Shown here one piece after another: positions 1 through 8,520 of a stretch of 64,000 nucleotides of DNA (position 1 is its first letter; each line of letters opens with the position of its first letter). Position numbers and translations under genes: made by a program. Source of the DNA: Hasllibacter sp. MH4015 (lineage in GTDB: Bacteria; Pseudomonadota; Alphaproteobacteria; Rhodobacterales; Rhodobacteraceae); NCBI RefSeq assembly GCF_020177575.1, contig NZ_JAHTBK010000001.1:1116001-1180000 (forward strand), in the 5' to 3' direction. The notes beneath the pieces were generated by a model, which did no database searches, was not told the DNA's origin, and saw only the letters and a list, made by a program, of their open reading frames with translations.

Positions 1-1494
1 TTCGGCTACGCGCTTGTCTTCCCGTCCCGCGCGCCCGCCGTGCAGATGGGCGAGGGCACCGGTGAGCCGGTCACGCGCAACGAGGCGCTGACCTGGTTCC
101 TCGGTCTGCCCGCGGCCCTGATCATCGGTGTCAGCCTGATGGCGTCGGCCGGGATCATCGGTGGCCAGGCCATCAACGTCTCCAGCTACTCCGACGCGGG
201 CGAGAGCGCCTCGCTCCGGACCAATGTGCCCGAGCAATGCGCGGCCGCAATGATCGACCTGCATGGCCAAGCCGCCTGGGACCGCGCGGTTGCCGAACAG
301 GCCGCCATTGACGAGGCCGGGGGGGCGGAGGCCGCCCACGAGCGTTCACCCGAGGAATTGGAAGCCGCGACCAACGCCGCACTGGCCGCCGCGGCGCCCA
401 TCGGCTCGGGCGTTGCTGCGCTCTTCACCATCCTTGCGCTGACGCTGATCCTGGCGCGCGGCATCTCGCCGTCATCCAACCCGGTTCCGCTCATCGTGGG
501 CGGGTTGGGTGTCGTGTTGGCGGTGATCGTCGACATCGCCCTCATCACGCCGCTGACCGGGCCGGGGGCGACCTTCGTGCTCCTCGCCATCCCCTTCGCC
601 TTGACGATCTATGGCTGCTACCACGCGGTGCTCCGGCTTTCGAAGAACGACCTGTTGCGGGTCGTCTTCCCGCCGCTCGTGCTGATCGTCGCGGTTCTGG
701 GCTCGATCCTCGGCGGGATCACCAACCCGACGCCCGCCGCCGCCCTGGGGGCCGCGGGCGCGATCATGCTGGCGGCCTATCGCAAACTCGGCGACGACCG
801 CAAAGGCTCCAAGATCATCATCTGGGCCAGCTTCGCCGTGGTCATCATGATCCTGGTCGGCGTGAATTTCGATCTGCGCCTCGGTCGGGAATCCGTCACC
901 GGAGCCGATTACATCGCCTATATCGTGACGCAGATCGCCTACCACTTCTCGTTCTTCGGGCTGCTTTTTGCCTGCTGGGTGTTGTTGCGAACGAGCGTTC
1001 TGGGGCCGGTGGTGCGCGAGACGGCGAAGGTCACGAGCATGGTCTTCACCATCCTCATCGGCTCACAGGTTCTCAACCTGACACTGATCGCCTTCGGCGG
1101 CGAACATTACATTCAGGACTTCCTGAGGGCATTCGACCAGGAATGGGTCGTGTTCCTCCTGGTGATGGCGATCCTGTTCGTCCTCGGCTTCGTGCTCGAT
1201 TTCCTTGAGATCATCTACATCGTGATCCCGATCGTGGGGCCGGTGATCTATGGCGGGACGCTGGATCCGAAATGGGTGACGATCATGATCGCGGTGAACT
1301 TGCAGACCTCGTTCCTGACGCCACCCTTCGGTTTCGCGCTCTTTTACCTGCGCGGGGTCGCGCCGAAATCGGTGACGACCGGCCACATCTATCGCGGGGT
1401 CATACCCTTCGTGGGGATCCAGGTGATCGGATTGGCGATCCTGTGGTTCTTCCCCGGCATCGTGACGATCGTGCCCGACCTGCTTCCAAACTGA
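1..1494 (+). CDS. TRAP transporter large permease (DctM family), 5' end cut by the window
   Basis: The frame is open from base 1, so the amino end lies outside; 497 residues are visible. This is the membrane subunit that moves a solute, usually an organic acid, with a sodium or proton gradient, together with a periplasmic binding protein and a small permease not seen here. The last 150 residues are typical of DctM: a FLEI...IPIVGPVIYG segment and a LQTSFLTPPFGFALFY segment near the end. Odd point: a long polar stretch (about residues 60-120) followed by extra hydrophobic helices lies before the conserved GGITNPTPAAALG motif, so this is one of the expanded large permeases. The substrate cannot be read from the sequence. 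Confidence 0.9.
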   Translation, partial: FGYALVFPSRAPAVQMGEGTGEPVTRNEALTWFLGLPAALIIGVSLMASAGIIGGQAINVSSYSDAGESASLRTNVPEQCAAAMIDLHGQAAWDRAVAEQAAIDEAGGAEAAHERSPEELEAATNAALAAAAPIGSGVAALFTILALTLILARGISPSSNPVPLIVGGLGVVLAVIVDIALITPLTGPGATFVLLAIPFALTIYGCYHAVLRLSKNDLLRVVFPPLVLIVAVLGSILGGITNPTPAAALGAAGAIMLAAYRKLGDDRKGSKIIIWASFAVVIMILVGVNFDLRLGRESVTGADYIAYIVTQIAYHFSFFGLLFACWVLLRTSVLGPVVRETAKVTSMVFTILIGSQVLNLTLIAFGGEHYIQDFLRAFDQEWVVFLLVMAILFVLGFVLDFLEIIYIVIPIVGPVIYGGTLDPKWVTIMIAVNLQTSFLTPPFGFALFYLRGVAPKSVTTGHIYRGVIPFVGIQVIGLAILWFFPGIVTIVPDLLPN

Positions 1495-1517
1495 CCCCGG
1501 GTGACAAGACGGATGCG

Positions 1518-1561
1518 GAGGGGGGCTTTCTGCCCCCCTCTTGCTGTCCGGGGGACAGCAA
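1518..1561. terminator. Two back-to-back perfect hairpins between convergent genes
   Basis: The first hairpin has 9-bp arms at 1518-1526 and 1532-1540 around TTTCT. The second has 9-bp arms at 1541-1549 and 1553-1561 around GGG. They lie between the TRAP gene (rightward) and the VOC gene (leftward). No clear run of T follows on either strand, so factor-independent termination is only likely, not certain. Confidence 0.5.
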
Positions 1562-1564
1562 TTC

Positions 1565-1595
1565 ACCCCCCGAGGATATTTGGGGCACATGGAAG
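1565..1595 (+). repeat. Short dispersed intergenic element, copy 1 (CCCGAGGATATTTGGGGCA core)
   Basis: The pattern is C-run, GAGG, ATATTT, then GGGGCACATGGAAG. It aligns with a second copy at 40828-40860 (GAGG-TATTTTTGAAGCAAAGAAG). I recall similar GATATTT...GCCA..A.GAAG strings from intergenic DNA of other Rhodobacterales; that is memory, not a search. No function can be assigned. Confidence 0.5.
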
Positions 1596-1602
1596 AGGGG
1601 GG

Positions 1603-1995
1603 TCAGGCGCGGGGCGGTGCGATCAGGTCCCACAGATTGCCCCATGGGTCGCGCCATTGGGCGACCCGGCCATAGGGCTCATCGCGCGGCGCCTCGATGA
1701 AGGTGCCACCGGCGGCGGTGATCCGCGCCGCGTCCCGCTCGAAATCGTCCGTTTGCAGGAAGAACCCCACACGGTCCCCGGTTTGCTGCCCGAGGGCCGC
1801 GCGTTGCGCCGGGGTTGTCGGAACGGCGAGGACAAGCGACGGCGCGTCCGGCGCAGCCAGATCCCGCGTCACCACGACCCAGCGTTTGCGCCCCTGGTCT
1901 TCGTCGCTGACCAGATCCCAGCCAAGCCCGTCGCCGAAGAAGCGCAGGCCGGTATCGTAGTCGGGAACGAGAAACGTGATGAGGCCGAGGCGCAC
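1603..1995 (-). CDS. VOC-superfamily (glyoxalase/bleomycin-resistance fold) protein
   Basis: 130 residues, a single VOC module of the usual length. The start LITFLVPDYDTGLRFF and the end GRVAQWRDPWGNLWDLI are typical beta-alpha-beta-beta-beta VOC units. The start codon is GTG directly after the TAG stop of bpt (no spacer), so it is probably translated with bpt. VOC proteins include glyoxalases, dioxygenases and drug-binding proteins; the reaction here cannot be told. Confidence 0.8.
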   Translation of the reverse strand: MRLGLITFLVPDYDTGLRFFGDGLGWDLVSDEDQGRKRWVVVTRDLAAPDAPSLVLAVPTTPAQRAALGQQTGDRVGFFLQTDDFERDAARITAAGGTFIEAPRDEPYGRVAQWRDPWGNLWDLIAPPRA

Positions 1996-2838
1996 CTAGC
2001 CGTCGCCGCGCAGGTCCGGCAGCGTGATCTGGGCCACCTGCTGCGCAATGGGATCGGTGGACAGCGGGTGGGTCTGGGTCGAGTACTCTTCCGGATCACC
2101 GAGGCTTTGCCATTGCCCGCCCACATAAACCTCCAGCGCCGGGAAGCTCGCCTTGTATCCCATCTTGGACGATCCCGGCACCCAATAGCCGAGATAGACA
2201 TAGGGCAGCCCCGCTTCCTGCGCGAGGGTGACGTGGTCGAGGATCAGGTAGGTCCCGAGGGAGGATTTCTGCAACGCGGGCTCGAAGAACGAATAGACGA
2301 GGCTCAACCCGTCATCGAGGATGTCGGTCAGGCACACGGCGGCCAGCGGCCCCTCTTCATCCGTGTCCGGTCCGATCCGGTCGGGGTCGCGATATTCGAT
2401 CACGCGGGTGCGGACCGGCGTTTCCTCGATCATCGCGGCGAATTCGAAGACATCCATATCCGCCATGCCGCCATCGGCGTGGCGCGCATCGAGGTAGGTG
2501 CGGAAGAGGTTGTACTGCTCTTCCGTCGCCCAGGCGGAGCGCGGCGCGCGGGTCAAGCGCGCATTGCGCCGGGCGACCCGGCGGTGGCTGCGGGTGGGGG
2601 CGAAATCCGCCACCCGGATCCGCGCCGAAAGGCATGCCGCGCAATCGGTACAGGACGGACGGTAAAGGACATTCTGCGACCGCCGGAAGCCCTGCTTGGA
2701 CAGGGAATTGTTCAGGGTCTCCGCCTGGTCGCCCTGCAACGCGGTGAACAGCTTCCGCTCCCGCCGCCCATCGAGATAGGGGCAGGCCTGTGGGGCCGTC
2801 ACATAGAATTGCGGCGCGATTGGCAGGGTATGGCGCAT
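1996..2838 (-). CDS. bpt: Aspartate/glutamate leucyltransferase (bacterial tRNA-protein transferase)
   Basis: 280 residues. Family proteins move leucine (or arginine) from aminoacyl-tRNA to the amino end of proteins that begin with Asp or Glu, marking them for ClpS/ClpAP degradation. The amino-terminal domain carries the Cys-rich [16 protein letters not shown] segment near residue 60, and the GNAT-like carboxy-terminal half has [22 protein letters not shown]. Length and motifs fit the family well. It lies downstream of the RDD gene and directly ahead of the VOC gene. Confidence 0.92.
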   Translation of the reverse strand: MRHTLPIAPQFYVTAPQACPYLDGRRERKLFTALQGDQAETLNNSLSKQGFRRSQNVLYRPSCTDCAACLSARIRVADFAPTRSHRRVARRNARLTRAPRSAWATEEQYNLFRTYLDARHADGGMADMDVFEFAAMIEETPVRTRVIEYRDPDRIGPDTDEEGPLAAVCLTDILDDGLSLVYSFFEPALQKSSLGTYLILDHVTLAQEAGLPYVYLGYWVPGSSKMGYKASFPALEVYVGGQWQSLGDPEEYSTQTHPLSTDPIAQQVAQITLPDLRGDG

Positions 2839-2936
2839 GTCACGGTGGTCCTGAACGTCTGCAAAACAGCCTGCAACAGGGGCGGGGCGGGGGGCAACAG
2901 CTATTTCCGTGGTCGGTTACTGCCGCGTGCCCCGGG

Positions 2937-3386
2937 TCAGGCGCAGCGGTTGAGCATGACCGATCCCACAATCTCGTCCGGCAGCGACCGGTTGAGCGGC
3001 CGCCCCAGCATCATCGCGATGGACACAAGCTGGAGGAGGAAAAAGAACGCGAAGCCCAGGAAGCTGACGGTGTGGATCGCGGCCTCCCCCGAGGTCAGGG
3101 GCGCGCCGTTTGGCCCACGCAACTCGATATTCATCACCCGCATCCCGAAGGTGGCCGACCGGTTCTTGATCGTCGTCCAGCGGTAGAGGAAAGCGAGGGT
3201 CGCGTGTACGGGAATCCACAGCACGAACGCGATGCCCGCGGTCACGATGCTGAGCAGGATCATCCCGGCGACGATCAGGCTGGCGTCGATCACCCAGGCG
3301 AAGAGGCGCTTGGGCAGGACACCGTCATAGAACGCGGCATCGTAATGGGGATCGGGCAGACTCGCATTGGTCATGACATGGGACAT
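2937..3386 (-). CDS. RDD-family membrane protein
   Basis: 149 residues from the ATG at 3386; a second in-frame ATG lies at 3374 and neither has a strong ribosome site. The protein has the RDD pattern: an early R-x-x-A-W-x-I-D (KRLFAWVIDASLI), two hydrophobic helices, then an RSATFGMRVMNIEL block and a third helix near the end. RDD proteins are small integral membrane proteins of mostly unknown role; some have been linked to ion exchange. Transcribed with the DUF2852-like gene upstream (71-bp gap). Confidence 0.8.
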   Translation of the reverse strand: MSHVMTNASLPDPHYDAAFYDGVLPKRLFAWVIDASLIVAGMILLSIVTAGIAFVLWIPVHATLAFLYRWTTIKNRSATFGMRVMNIELRGPNGAPLTSGEAAIHTVSFLGFAFFFLLQLVSIAMMLGRPLNRSLPDEIVGSVMLNRCA

Positions 3387-3457
3387 GGGAAACGGATTCC
3401 GGGTTTGAAAGGGGAAAAAGGGCGGGGCGCGCGCCACGAATTCGGGCGCGCCCCGGA

Positions 3458-3895
3458 TCAGGCGTCTATCGCCTCCGCACTCAGGCGGACGCGGCGGGCG
3501 CGGTCATCCATGAAGGTGTCGAATTCCCGCTTGTCCTTGGCATCGCGCAGGCGGTCGAGGAAGCCTTCGAACTGGCCCTGCTCCTGCTCCAGCCGGTGCA
3601 AAAGGGTGGCGCGATAGGCATCGAAACTGGAATTTCCGCTGGCGGGTTGTTCCGCCATTTCCGCCACGTCGGGACGCAGGGCGGCGATCCCGTCTTCCAG
3701 GGCGAAACGTCCGCTCAGCACCGGGATGCGGCCCCATTGCCAGGCGAAAAGGGCGGCCAGCGCGATGCCGATCATGCCGAACATCGCCATCGTCACGATG
3801 GAGACGGAGATCGCGAAGCCCGCGTAGAGCAGGATCGAAATGACCTGTACGGCCGGGGCAACCGGGGCAGCGGGGGAGGGTGCGGGTTCAGCCAT
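3458..3895 (-). CDS. DUF2852-like membrane protein, paralogue B
   Basis: 145 residues with an AAGGAG ribosome site just before the ATG. Two hydrophobic segments cover about residues 18-55. The carboxy-terminal part is an acidic and basic helix (SSFDAYRATLLHRLEQEQGQF, then DRLRDAKDKREFDTFMDDRA). That half closely matches the gene at 3972-4379, so the two are tandem paralogues. DUF2852 proteins are common in alphaproteobacteria and have no known function. The loss of the aromatic FFWPLGLALL core seen in paralogue A suggests that B has diverged. Confidence 0.75.
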   Translation of the reverse strand: MAEPAPSPAAPVAPAVQVISILLYAGFAISVSIVTMAMFGMIGIALAALFAWQWGRIPVLSGRFALEDGIAALRPDVAEMAEQPASGNSSFDAYRATLLHRLEQEQGQFEGFLDRLRDAKDKREFDTFMDDRARRVRLSAEAIDA

Positions 3896-3928
3896 GATCG
3901 GATCTCCTTGCGCAGGGCGTCATTCCTC

Positions 3929-3963
3929 AAAAAAAACCGGGCCCGGATCATCTCCGGGCCCGG
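3929..3963 (-). terminator. Intrinsic terminator after the DUF2852 gene (leftward)
   Basis: Arms CCGGGCCCGG at 3937-3946 and 3954-3963 around a 7-base loop. Eight A's at 3929-3936 read as U8 on the leftward transcript. It sits between the two paralogues, so most transcripts of the first should stop before the second. Confidence 0.9.
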
Positions 3964-3971
3964 CCATTCTA

Positions 3972-4379
3972 TCAGGCGGAGGCAGGTTTGCCGTCGTCGG
4001 ATTTCGCGCGATCTTCCATGAACTGGTCGAATTCCGCCTTGTCCTTGGCTTCCCGCAGGCGCTGGAGGAAATCCTCGAACGCGCCCTGTTCTTCTTCCAG
4101 GCGGCGCAACGTGTCGGCCTTATAGGCGTCAAAGGCGTTGTTGCCGGTGGTGCGGAAATTGGCGCCGCGGTGGCGGCGGGACGAACACGATCCGTTGAAC
4201 ATGCGTTTGCTCCATATCATATAGGCCAGAAGGGCGAGGCCGAGCGGCCAGAAGAAGATGAACCCGAGCACCATGGCGGCGATCCATGCGCCTTTGCCGC
4301 GGGCGTCGAGCCAGGATTCCGCCTTCGACAGCCAGCCCTGATGGTCGGCTTGAATGGCGGGGGCTGCGGTACTTGTCAT
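3972..4379 (-). CDS. DUF2852-family membrane protein, paralogue A
   Basis: The start at 4379 is chosen for its AGGAGACAGAT ribosome site; an upstream in-frame ATG at 4424 lacks one. 135 residues: an amphipathic start with W-LSKAESWLDARGKG, one strong membrane segment with the family's FIFFWPLGLALLAYMIW core, then a charged helix NNAFDAYKADTLRRLEEEQGAF and EDFLQRLREAKDKAEFDQF. Function unknown. It has its own terminator just downstream. Confidence 0.8.
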   Translation of the reverse strand: MTSTAAPAIQADHQGWLSKAESWLDARGKGAWIAAMVLGFIFFWPLGLALLAYMIWSKRMFNGSCSSRRHRGANFRTTGNNAFDAYKADTLRRLEEEQGAFEDFLQRLREAKDKAEFDQFMEDRAKSDDGKPASA

Positions 4380-4581
4380 ATCTGTCTCCTGTTTGGTGTG
4401 TTGGTGAATGTAAATGTTAATCACATTAACTCATATGGGATCGTCCACGGCGGAGGCAAGAGGAAAGTGAATCTTTTTTACATGCCGTCCCGCAAGCCGA
4501 TTTCCGGAACGCGCAACGGCCTGTTAGGATAGGGAAGCTAGACAATGCTCTGATTGTGCAACGGCACCAAAGGATGAAGCC

Positions 4582-5082
4582 ATGCCCGAGCCCTGCAAGG
4601 TGACAGAAGACGGCGACAGCGCCCTTGTGATCGACCGCCAATTCGATGCTCCGCGTCCGGACGTCTGGCGCGCCAACATCGAACCGGATCAATTGGTGCA
4701 ATGGCTTCTTGGGCCACCGGGCTGGGACATGACCCTTTGCGAGGTGGAGGCGCGGGCCGGCGGCACCTACCACTGGCGCTGGCGCAACACGCAATCGGGG
4801 GAGGAATTCGGCTTTTCCGGCATCTATTCGGAGGTCGATCCAGGCCGAAGGCTTGCCGACACCCAGACGTTTCACCAAGGCACGAGCGATGCGGCGATGG
4901 GGCCGCCCACGAAGAACATCGTCACGTTTGAGGATACGGAAGGGGGCGGAACCCTCGTGCGTACCCGTATCGAATATGCCGACGCGGCGACCCGGAAAAT
5001 GGTGCTCGACCATGGCATGGTCGACAGGATGGAGATGTCCTACGCCCGGCTTGACGCGCTGTTGGCGAACGGCCGGGCCTGA
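4582..5082 (+). CDS. SRPBCC/AHSA1-like domain protein
   Basis: 166 residues. The start LVIDRQFDAPRPDVWRA and the later W..GPPGWDMTLCEVEARAGGTYHWRWR, then EEFGFSGIYSEVDPGRRL, are the standard pattern of activator-of-Hsp90-type START-fold proteins (SRPBCC superfamily), which bind hydrophobic ligands in a cavity. The gene stands alone between leftward genes, with about 200 bp of AT-richer DNA upstream (4380-4581) that probably holds both divergent promoters. No ligand can be proposed. Confidence 0.8.
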   Translation: MPEPCKVTEDGDSALVIDRQFDAPRPDVWRANIEPDQLVQWLLGPPGWDMTLCEVEARAGGTYHWRWRNTQSGEEFGFSGIYSEVDPGRRLADTQTFHQGTSDAAMGPPTKNIVTFEDTEGGGTLVRTRIEYADAATRKMVLDHGMVDRMEMSYARLDALLANGRA

Positions 5083-5093
5083 TCCCAAAAAGA

Positions 5094-5121
5094 AACGCTC
5101 CGCAGGTTAGTGCGGAGCGTT
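5094..5121. terminator. Hairpin terminator, probably used from both sides
   Basis: Perfect 10-bp arms AACGCTCCGC (5094-5103) and GCGGAGCGTT (5112-5121). It starts 11 bases after the SRPBCC stop. On the leftward strand the stem is followed by TTTCTTTTT, so it can also stop transcripts from the valine genes; the rightward U-tract is weak. Confidence 0.75.
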
Positions 5122-5276
5122 CTGTGACACATCTGTCCGACGATCCCGGGCGGCAAGAACGAGGTGCACCTTCCAAATGCAGCGTACGGGACCGACGAGG
5201 TGGACATATCTTGGAGTGTCTTGCATCAGTATGCCACATTTTCGCAACAACACCTAGAAAAAGAAAATGAGCACCT

Positions 5277-6152
5277 TCAACCGCTTCGCCCCCGTGATTC
5301 GAAGCGTGGCAGCATGGCGGAGAAATCTTGTCCGCGTCCGTCCTCGTCCTCCACGAATTGCCGGTAGAGCGCCAGCGCCGCAGCGCCCATGGGCGTATCT
5401 GCATCCGCCGCCTCCGCCGCCGCCTGCGCAAGTCCCAGATCCTTGACCATCAACTCCGCCGCGAAGCCGGGTTTGTACCCGTTATCCGCCGGGCTCTGCG
5501 GCCCGACGCCGGGGGCGGGGCAATAGGCGTTCATCGTCCAGCTATAGCCGGAGGAGGTGGAGACGACGTCGAACATCGCCTGACGGCTCAATCCCAGCTT
5601 GTCGGCCATGGCGAAGGCCTCGCAGGTGGCAATCATCGTGACGCCCAGGATCATGTTGTTGCAGATCTTCGCGGCTTGCCCGTTGCCGGCGGGCCCACAC
5701 AAAACCGCCTTCTGCCCCATGATTTCGAAAAGCGGCTGGACCGTTTCAAATGCTGTCTCCGACCCGCCGACCATGAAGGTGAGCGTGCCGCCCGCCGCCC
5801 CGCCCACACCGCCCGAGACCGGCGCGTCCAGCCATCCCAGGCCCTCTGCCTCGGCCTGTTTGGCCACCTCGCGCGCCGCGTCGACCTCCACGGTGGAGCA
5901 ATCGACGAACACGGCGCCCTGCGCCATGGCCGGGATCACTTCCGTCGCGACACTGCGCAAGATCGCGCCATTGGGCAGCATGGTGATGACCACATCCGCA
6001 CCCTTTGCCGCCTCCGCGGCGGAGCTTGCGCGCGTCACGCCCTCTGGCGCATCGGCGATGGTATCGAAACCGCGGACATTGTGGCCCGCCGCCGCCAGAT
6101 TGGCCGCCATCGGCGCGCCCATGTTCCCCAATCCGATGAACCCGATCTCCAT
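5277..6152 (-). CDS. mmsB: 3-hydroxyisobutyrate dehydrogenase
   Basis: 291 residues. Oxidises 3-hydroxyisobutyrate to methylmalonate semialdehyde with NAD+, a late step of valine breakdown. The Rossmann start IGFIGLGNMGAPMA, the DAPVSGGVGGAAGGTLTFMVGG substrate motif region (about residues 109-130) and catalytic Lys162 in GQAAKICNNM are all present. The start has a GGAGG site. Its stop is followed by about 150 bp with only the 5094-5121 hairpin. Last gene of the leftward cluster that also holds the hydrolase and the acyl-CoA dehydrogenase. Confidence 0.93.
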   Translation of the reverse strand: MEIGFIGLGNMGAPMAANLAAAGHNVRGFDTIADAPEGVTRASSAAEAAKGADVVITMLPNGAILRSVATEVIPAMAQGAVFVDCSTVEVDAAREVAKQAEAEGLGWLDAPVSGGVGGAAGGTLTFMVGGSETAFETVQPLFEIMGQKAVLCGPAGNGQAAKICNNMILGVTMIATCEAFAMADKLGLSRQAMFDVVSTSSGYSWTMNAYCPAPGVGPQSPADNGYKPGFAAELMVKDLGLAQAAAEAADADTPMGAAALALYRQFVEDEDGRGQDFSAMLPRFESRGRSG

Positions 6153-6171
6153 GGCCTGGCCTCCCTCTCAC

Positions 6172-7209
6172 TCAAATCTTCAGTTCGTCCGGCCCCAGCG
6201 GGCGCAGCATGTTCGATACGTCCAAGGGGGACGGATCGGTCAACCCCGCGTGCTTCCACGACGGGTTGCGGTCCTTATCGATGATCGCGGCGCGGATGCC
6301 TTCAAGGAAATCACCGTGCTCCATCGACCGCGCAGTGAACCGGTATTCGTTCTGAAGCGCGTGGCCGATATCGTCGCGCAGACGCGCGCGATGGACCAGC
6401 TCGATCGCGCAGGCCATCGAAAGCGGCGAATTGCGCGCCATCATCTTCATGGCCTCCCGGCAGGTGACGCTGACGCCGTCATTTTGTAGGTCCGTCGCCA
6501 CATCGCGCAGCGTCTCTCCCCCGAAAAGCCGATCAATCGCGTCTTGCTGAAAGTTCAACACGCCCTGGGGCGGGGCCTCGGCGGCGCGGTCCACCGCCTC
6601 CCAATCGCCGGTCTCGATCAGCGTATCCTTCAGGCTCTGCCACGTGTCCTCGGGGATGTAGTAATCCGCGAATTCGGCATAGATCGCGTCGGCGGGCCCC
6701 ATGCGGGCTGCCGTCACGCCCAGATATTCCCCCAACCGCCCCGGCGCGCGCGCGAGCAGCAACGAGCCGCCGACATCCGGCACCAGCCCGATCCCGCATT
6801 CCGGCATCGCGATCTGGGAGCTTTCGCAGACGATCCTGTGCGACCCATGGCAGCCGACGCCGACGCCGCCACCCATGGTGAAGCCGTGCAGGAACGTGAC
6901 CACCGGCTTAGGGAACCGGAACATCTTGGCATTCATCCGGTATTCATCGGCCCAGAACCGGCGGCCATAGGCGAAATCGCCCGCCATCCCGGTGTCGTAC
7001 ATCTCCTGAATATCGCCACCCGCGCAAAAGGCCCGCTCGCCCGTGGCGTCGATCAGGACCAATTCGACTCGGTCGTCACCGGTCCAATCATCCAGCGCGG
7101 CCTCGATCGCGAGGCACATCTTGTAGGTGATCGCGTTCAGCGCCTCGGGCCGGTTCAGCGTGATCCGCCCGGCGCGGCCTTCGATGCGAATGTGGATGTC
7201 GTCGCTCAT
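6172..7209 (-). CDS. 3-hydroxyisobutyryl-CoA hydrolase (enoyl-CoA hydratase family)
   Basis: 345 residues from the ATG at 7209; an upstream extension to 7275 is unlikely to be translated. Releases 3-hydroxyisobutyrate from its CoA ester, the step before MmsB. The crotonase motifs ITLNRPEALNAI, FCAGGDIQEMYD and HGFTMGGGVGVGCHGSHRI, followed by MPECGIGLVPDVGGS, match the HIBCH branch. Its length is also that of HIBCH rather than the 260-residue hydratases. It lies 19 bp upstream of mmsB, which supports the call. Confidence 0.9.
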   Translation of the reverse strand: MSDDIHIRIEGRAGRITLNRPEALNAITYKMCLAIEAALDDWTGDDRVELVLIDATGERAFCAGGDIQEMYDTGMAGDFAYGRRFWADEYRMNAKMFRFPKPVVTFLHGFTMGGGVGVGCHGSHRIVCESSQIAMPECGIGLVPDVGGSLLLARAPGRLGEYLGVTAARMGPADAIYAEFADYYIPEDTWQSLKDTLIETGDWEAVDRAAEAPPQGVLNFQQDAIDRLFGGETLRDVATDLQNDGVSVTCREAMKMMARNSPLSMACAIELVHRARLRDDIGHALQNEYRFTARSMEHGDFLEGIRAAIIDKDRNPSWKHAGLTDPSPLDVSNMLRPLGPDELKI

Positions 7210-7302
7210 CTGGCGCAGGCTCCCTGTATGATCTTGCCGAAGAACCGCCTGCCTGGGGCATCCGGTACCGGCCATTCTCGGACCATGACGCGTCTACGCG
7301 GC

Positions 7303-8448
7303 TCAGCCACGGTCGGCCAGCATTTGGCGGGCCACGATCATCCGCATGATCTCATTCGTGCCTTCAAGGATCTGATGCACCCGCAAATCGCGGACGATCT
7401 TCTCGATCCCGTAATCGGCGAGGTAGCCATAGCCGCCATGGAGTTGCAGGCATTGATCGGCGATGCGTGACCCGGCCTCGGTGCAGAATTTCTTGGCCAT
7501 CGCGCAGGCCTTGGTGGCATCGGGCGCGCCGGTGTCGAGCTTCCACGCCGCCTGGCGCAGGAACACGCGGGCGGCTTCAAGCTCGATCTCCATATCCGCG
7601 AGCCGAAACTGCAACGCCTGGAACTGGTCGATGCTTTTGCCGAACGCGCGACGTTCGCCCATGTAATCCAGCGTTGCACGCAGACCCGCCGCCGCAGCCC
7701 CGAGGGAGCAGGCCGCGATGTTGAGCCGCCCGCCGTCCAGGCCCGCCATGGCATAGCGGAACCCCTTGCCCTCTTCGCCAAGCAGGTTCTCTGCCGGGAT
7801 CGCGCATCCGTCCAGCTGCACCTGGCGCGTCGGTTGCGACCGCCAGCCCATCTTTTCCTCAAGGCCCCCAAAGGACAGCCCGTCAGCGCCGTCCTCGACA
7901 ATCACTGCCGATACGCCCTTCGGCCCGTCCTCGCCCGTGCGGCACATCACGATATAGGCGTCCGAATAGCCGCCGCCCGAGATGAAAGCCTTGGTGCCGG
8001 TCAGGCGATAGCCCTCGTTCGTGCGCTCAGCCCGCGTTTTCAGAGCTGCCGCGTCCGAGCCGGACCCGGGTTCCGTCAGACAATAGGAGAAAACGGTGTC
8101 CATCGTCAGGGCGGGGGGCAGAAACCGCGCGCGCATCTCGTCCGACCCGAAGGTCTCGATCATCTTGGCGCACATGTTGTGGATCGACAGAAACGCCGCA
8201 ACCGACGCGCAGCTTTCCGACAGCGCCTCGAACACCAGCGTCGCCTCCAGCCGTGACAGGCCTGATCCCCCGTTCTCCTCGGACACGTAAAGCCCCGCAA
8301 AACCCAGTTCGGCCAGTTTCGGCCAAAGCGCCTTGGGAATGTCGCCGTCGCGCTCCCATTGCAGGGCGTTCGGCGCGATCTCGGCCTCACCGAAGGCCCG
8401 CGCCATGTCGTAGATCGCCGTGGCCTCTTCGCTCAGTGCAAAATCCAT
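7303..8448 (-). CDS. Acyl-CoA dehydrogenase, probably isobutyryl-CoA dehydrogenase
   Basis: 381 residues, FAD enzyme. It has the YCLTEPGSGSDAAALKT flavin/substrate loop and the closing LEGTNEIMRMIVARQ, with Glu362 as the expected catalytic base. Acyl-CoA dehydrogenases differ in chain preference; isobutyryl-CoA is inferred from the neighbours, which carry out the following steps of valine breakdown. Good GGGGCGGAG ribosome site. The 72 bp upstream are AT-richer and should contain the operon promoter. An enoyl-CoA hydratase for the step in between is not in the window. Confidence 0.88.
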   Translation of the reverse strand: MDFALSEEATAIYDMARAFGEAEIAPNALQWERDGDIPKALWPKLAELGFAGLYVSEENGGSGLSRLEATLVFEALSESCASVAAFLSIHNMCAKMIETFGSDEMRARFLPPALTMDTVFSYCLTEPGSGSDAAALKTRAERTNEGYRLTGTKAFISGGGYSDAYIVMCRTGEDGPKGVSAVIVEDGADGLSFGGLEEKMGWRSQPTRQVQLDGCAIPAENLLGEEGKGFRYAMAGLDGGRLNIAACSLGAAAAGLRATLDYMGERRAFGKSIDQFQALQFRLADMEIELEAARVFLRQAAWKLDTGAPDATKACAMAKKFCTEAGSRIADQCLQLHGGYGYLADYGIEKIVRDLRVHQILEGTNEIMRMIVARQMLADRG

Positions 8449-8520
8449 CTCCGCCCCTCCGAGGAATTGAACGCTTGTTTAATTACCGAGTGTTGCAGGA
8501 CTTTTGCAAGCGGTGGCCAC

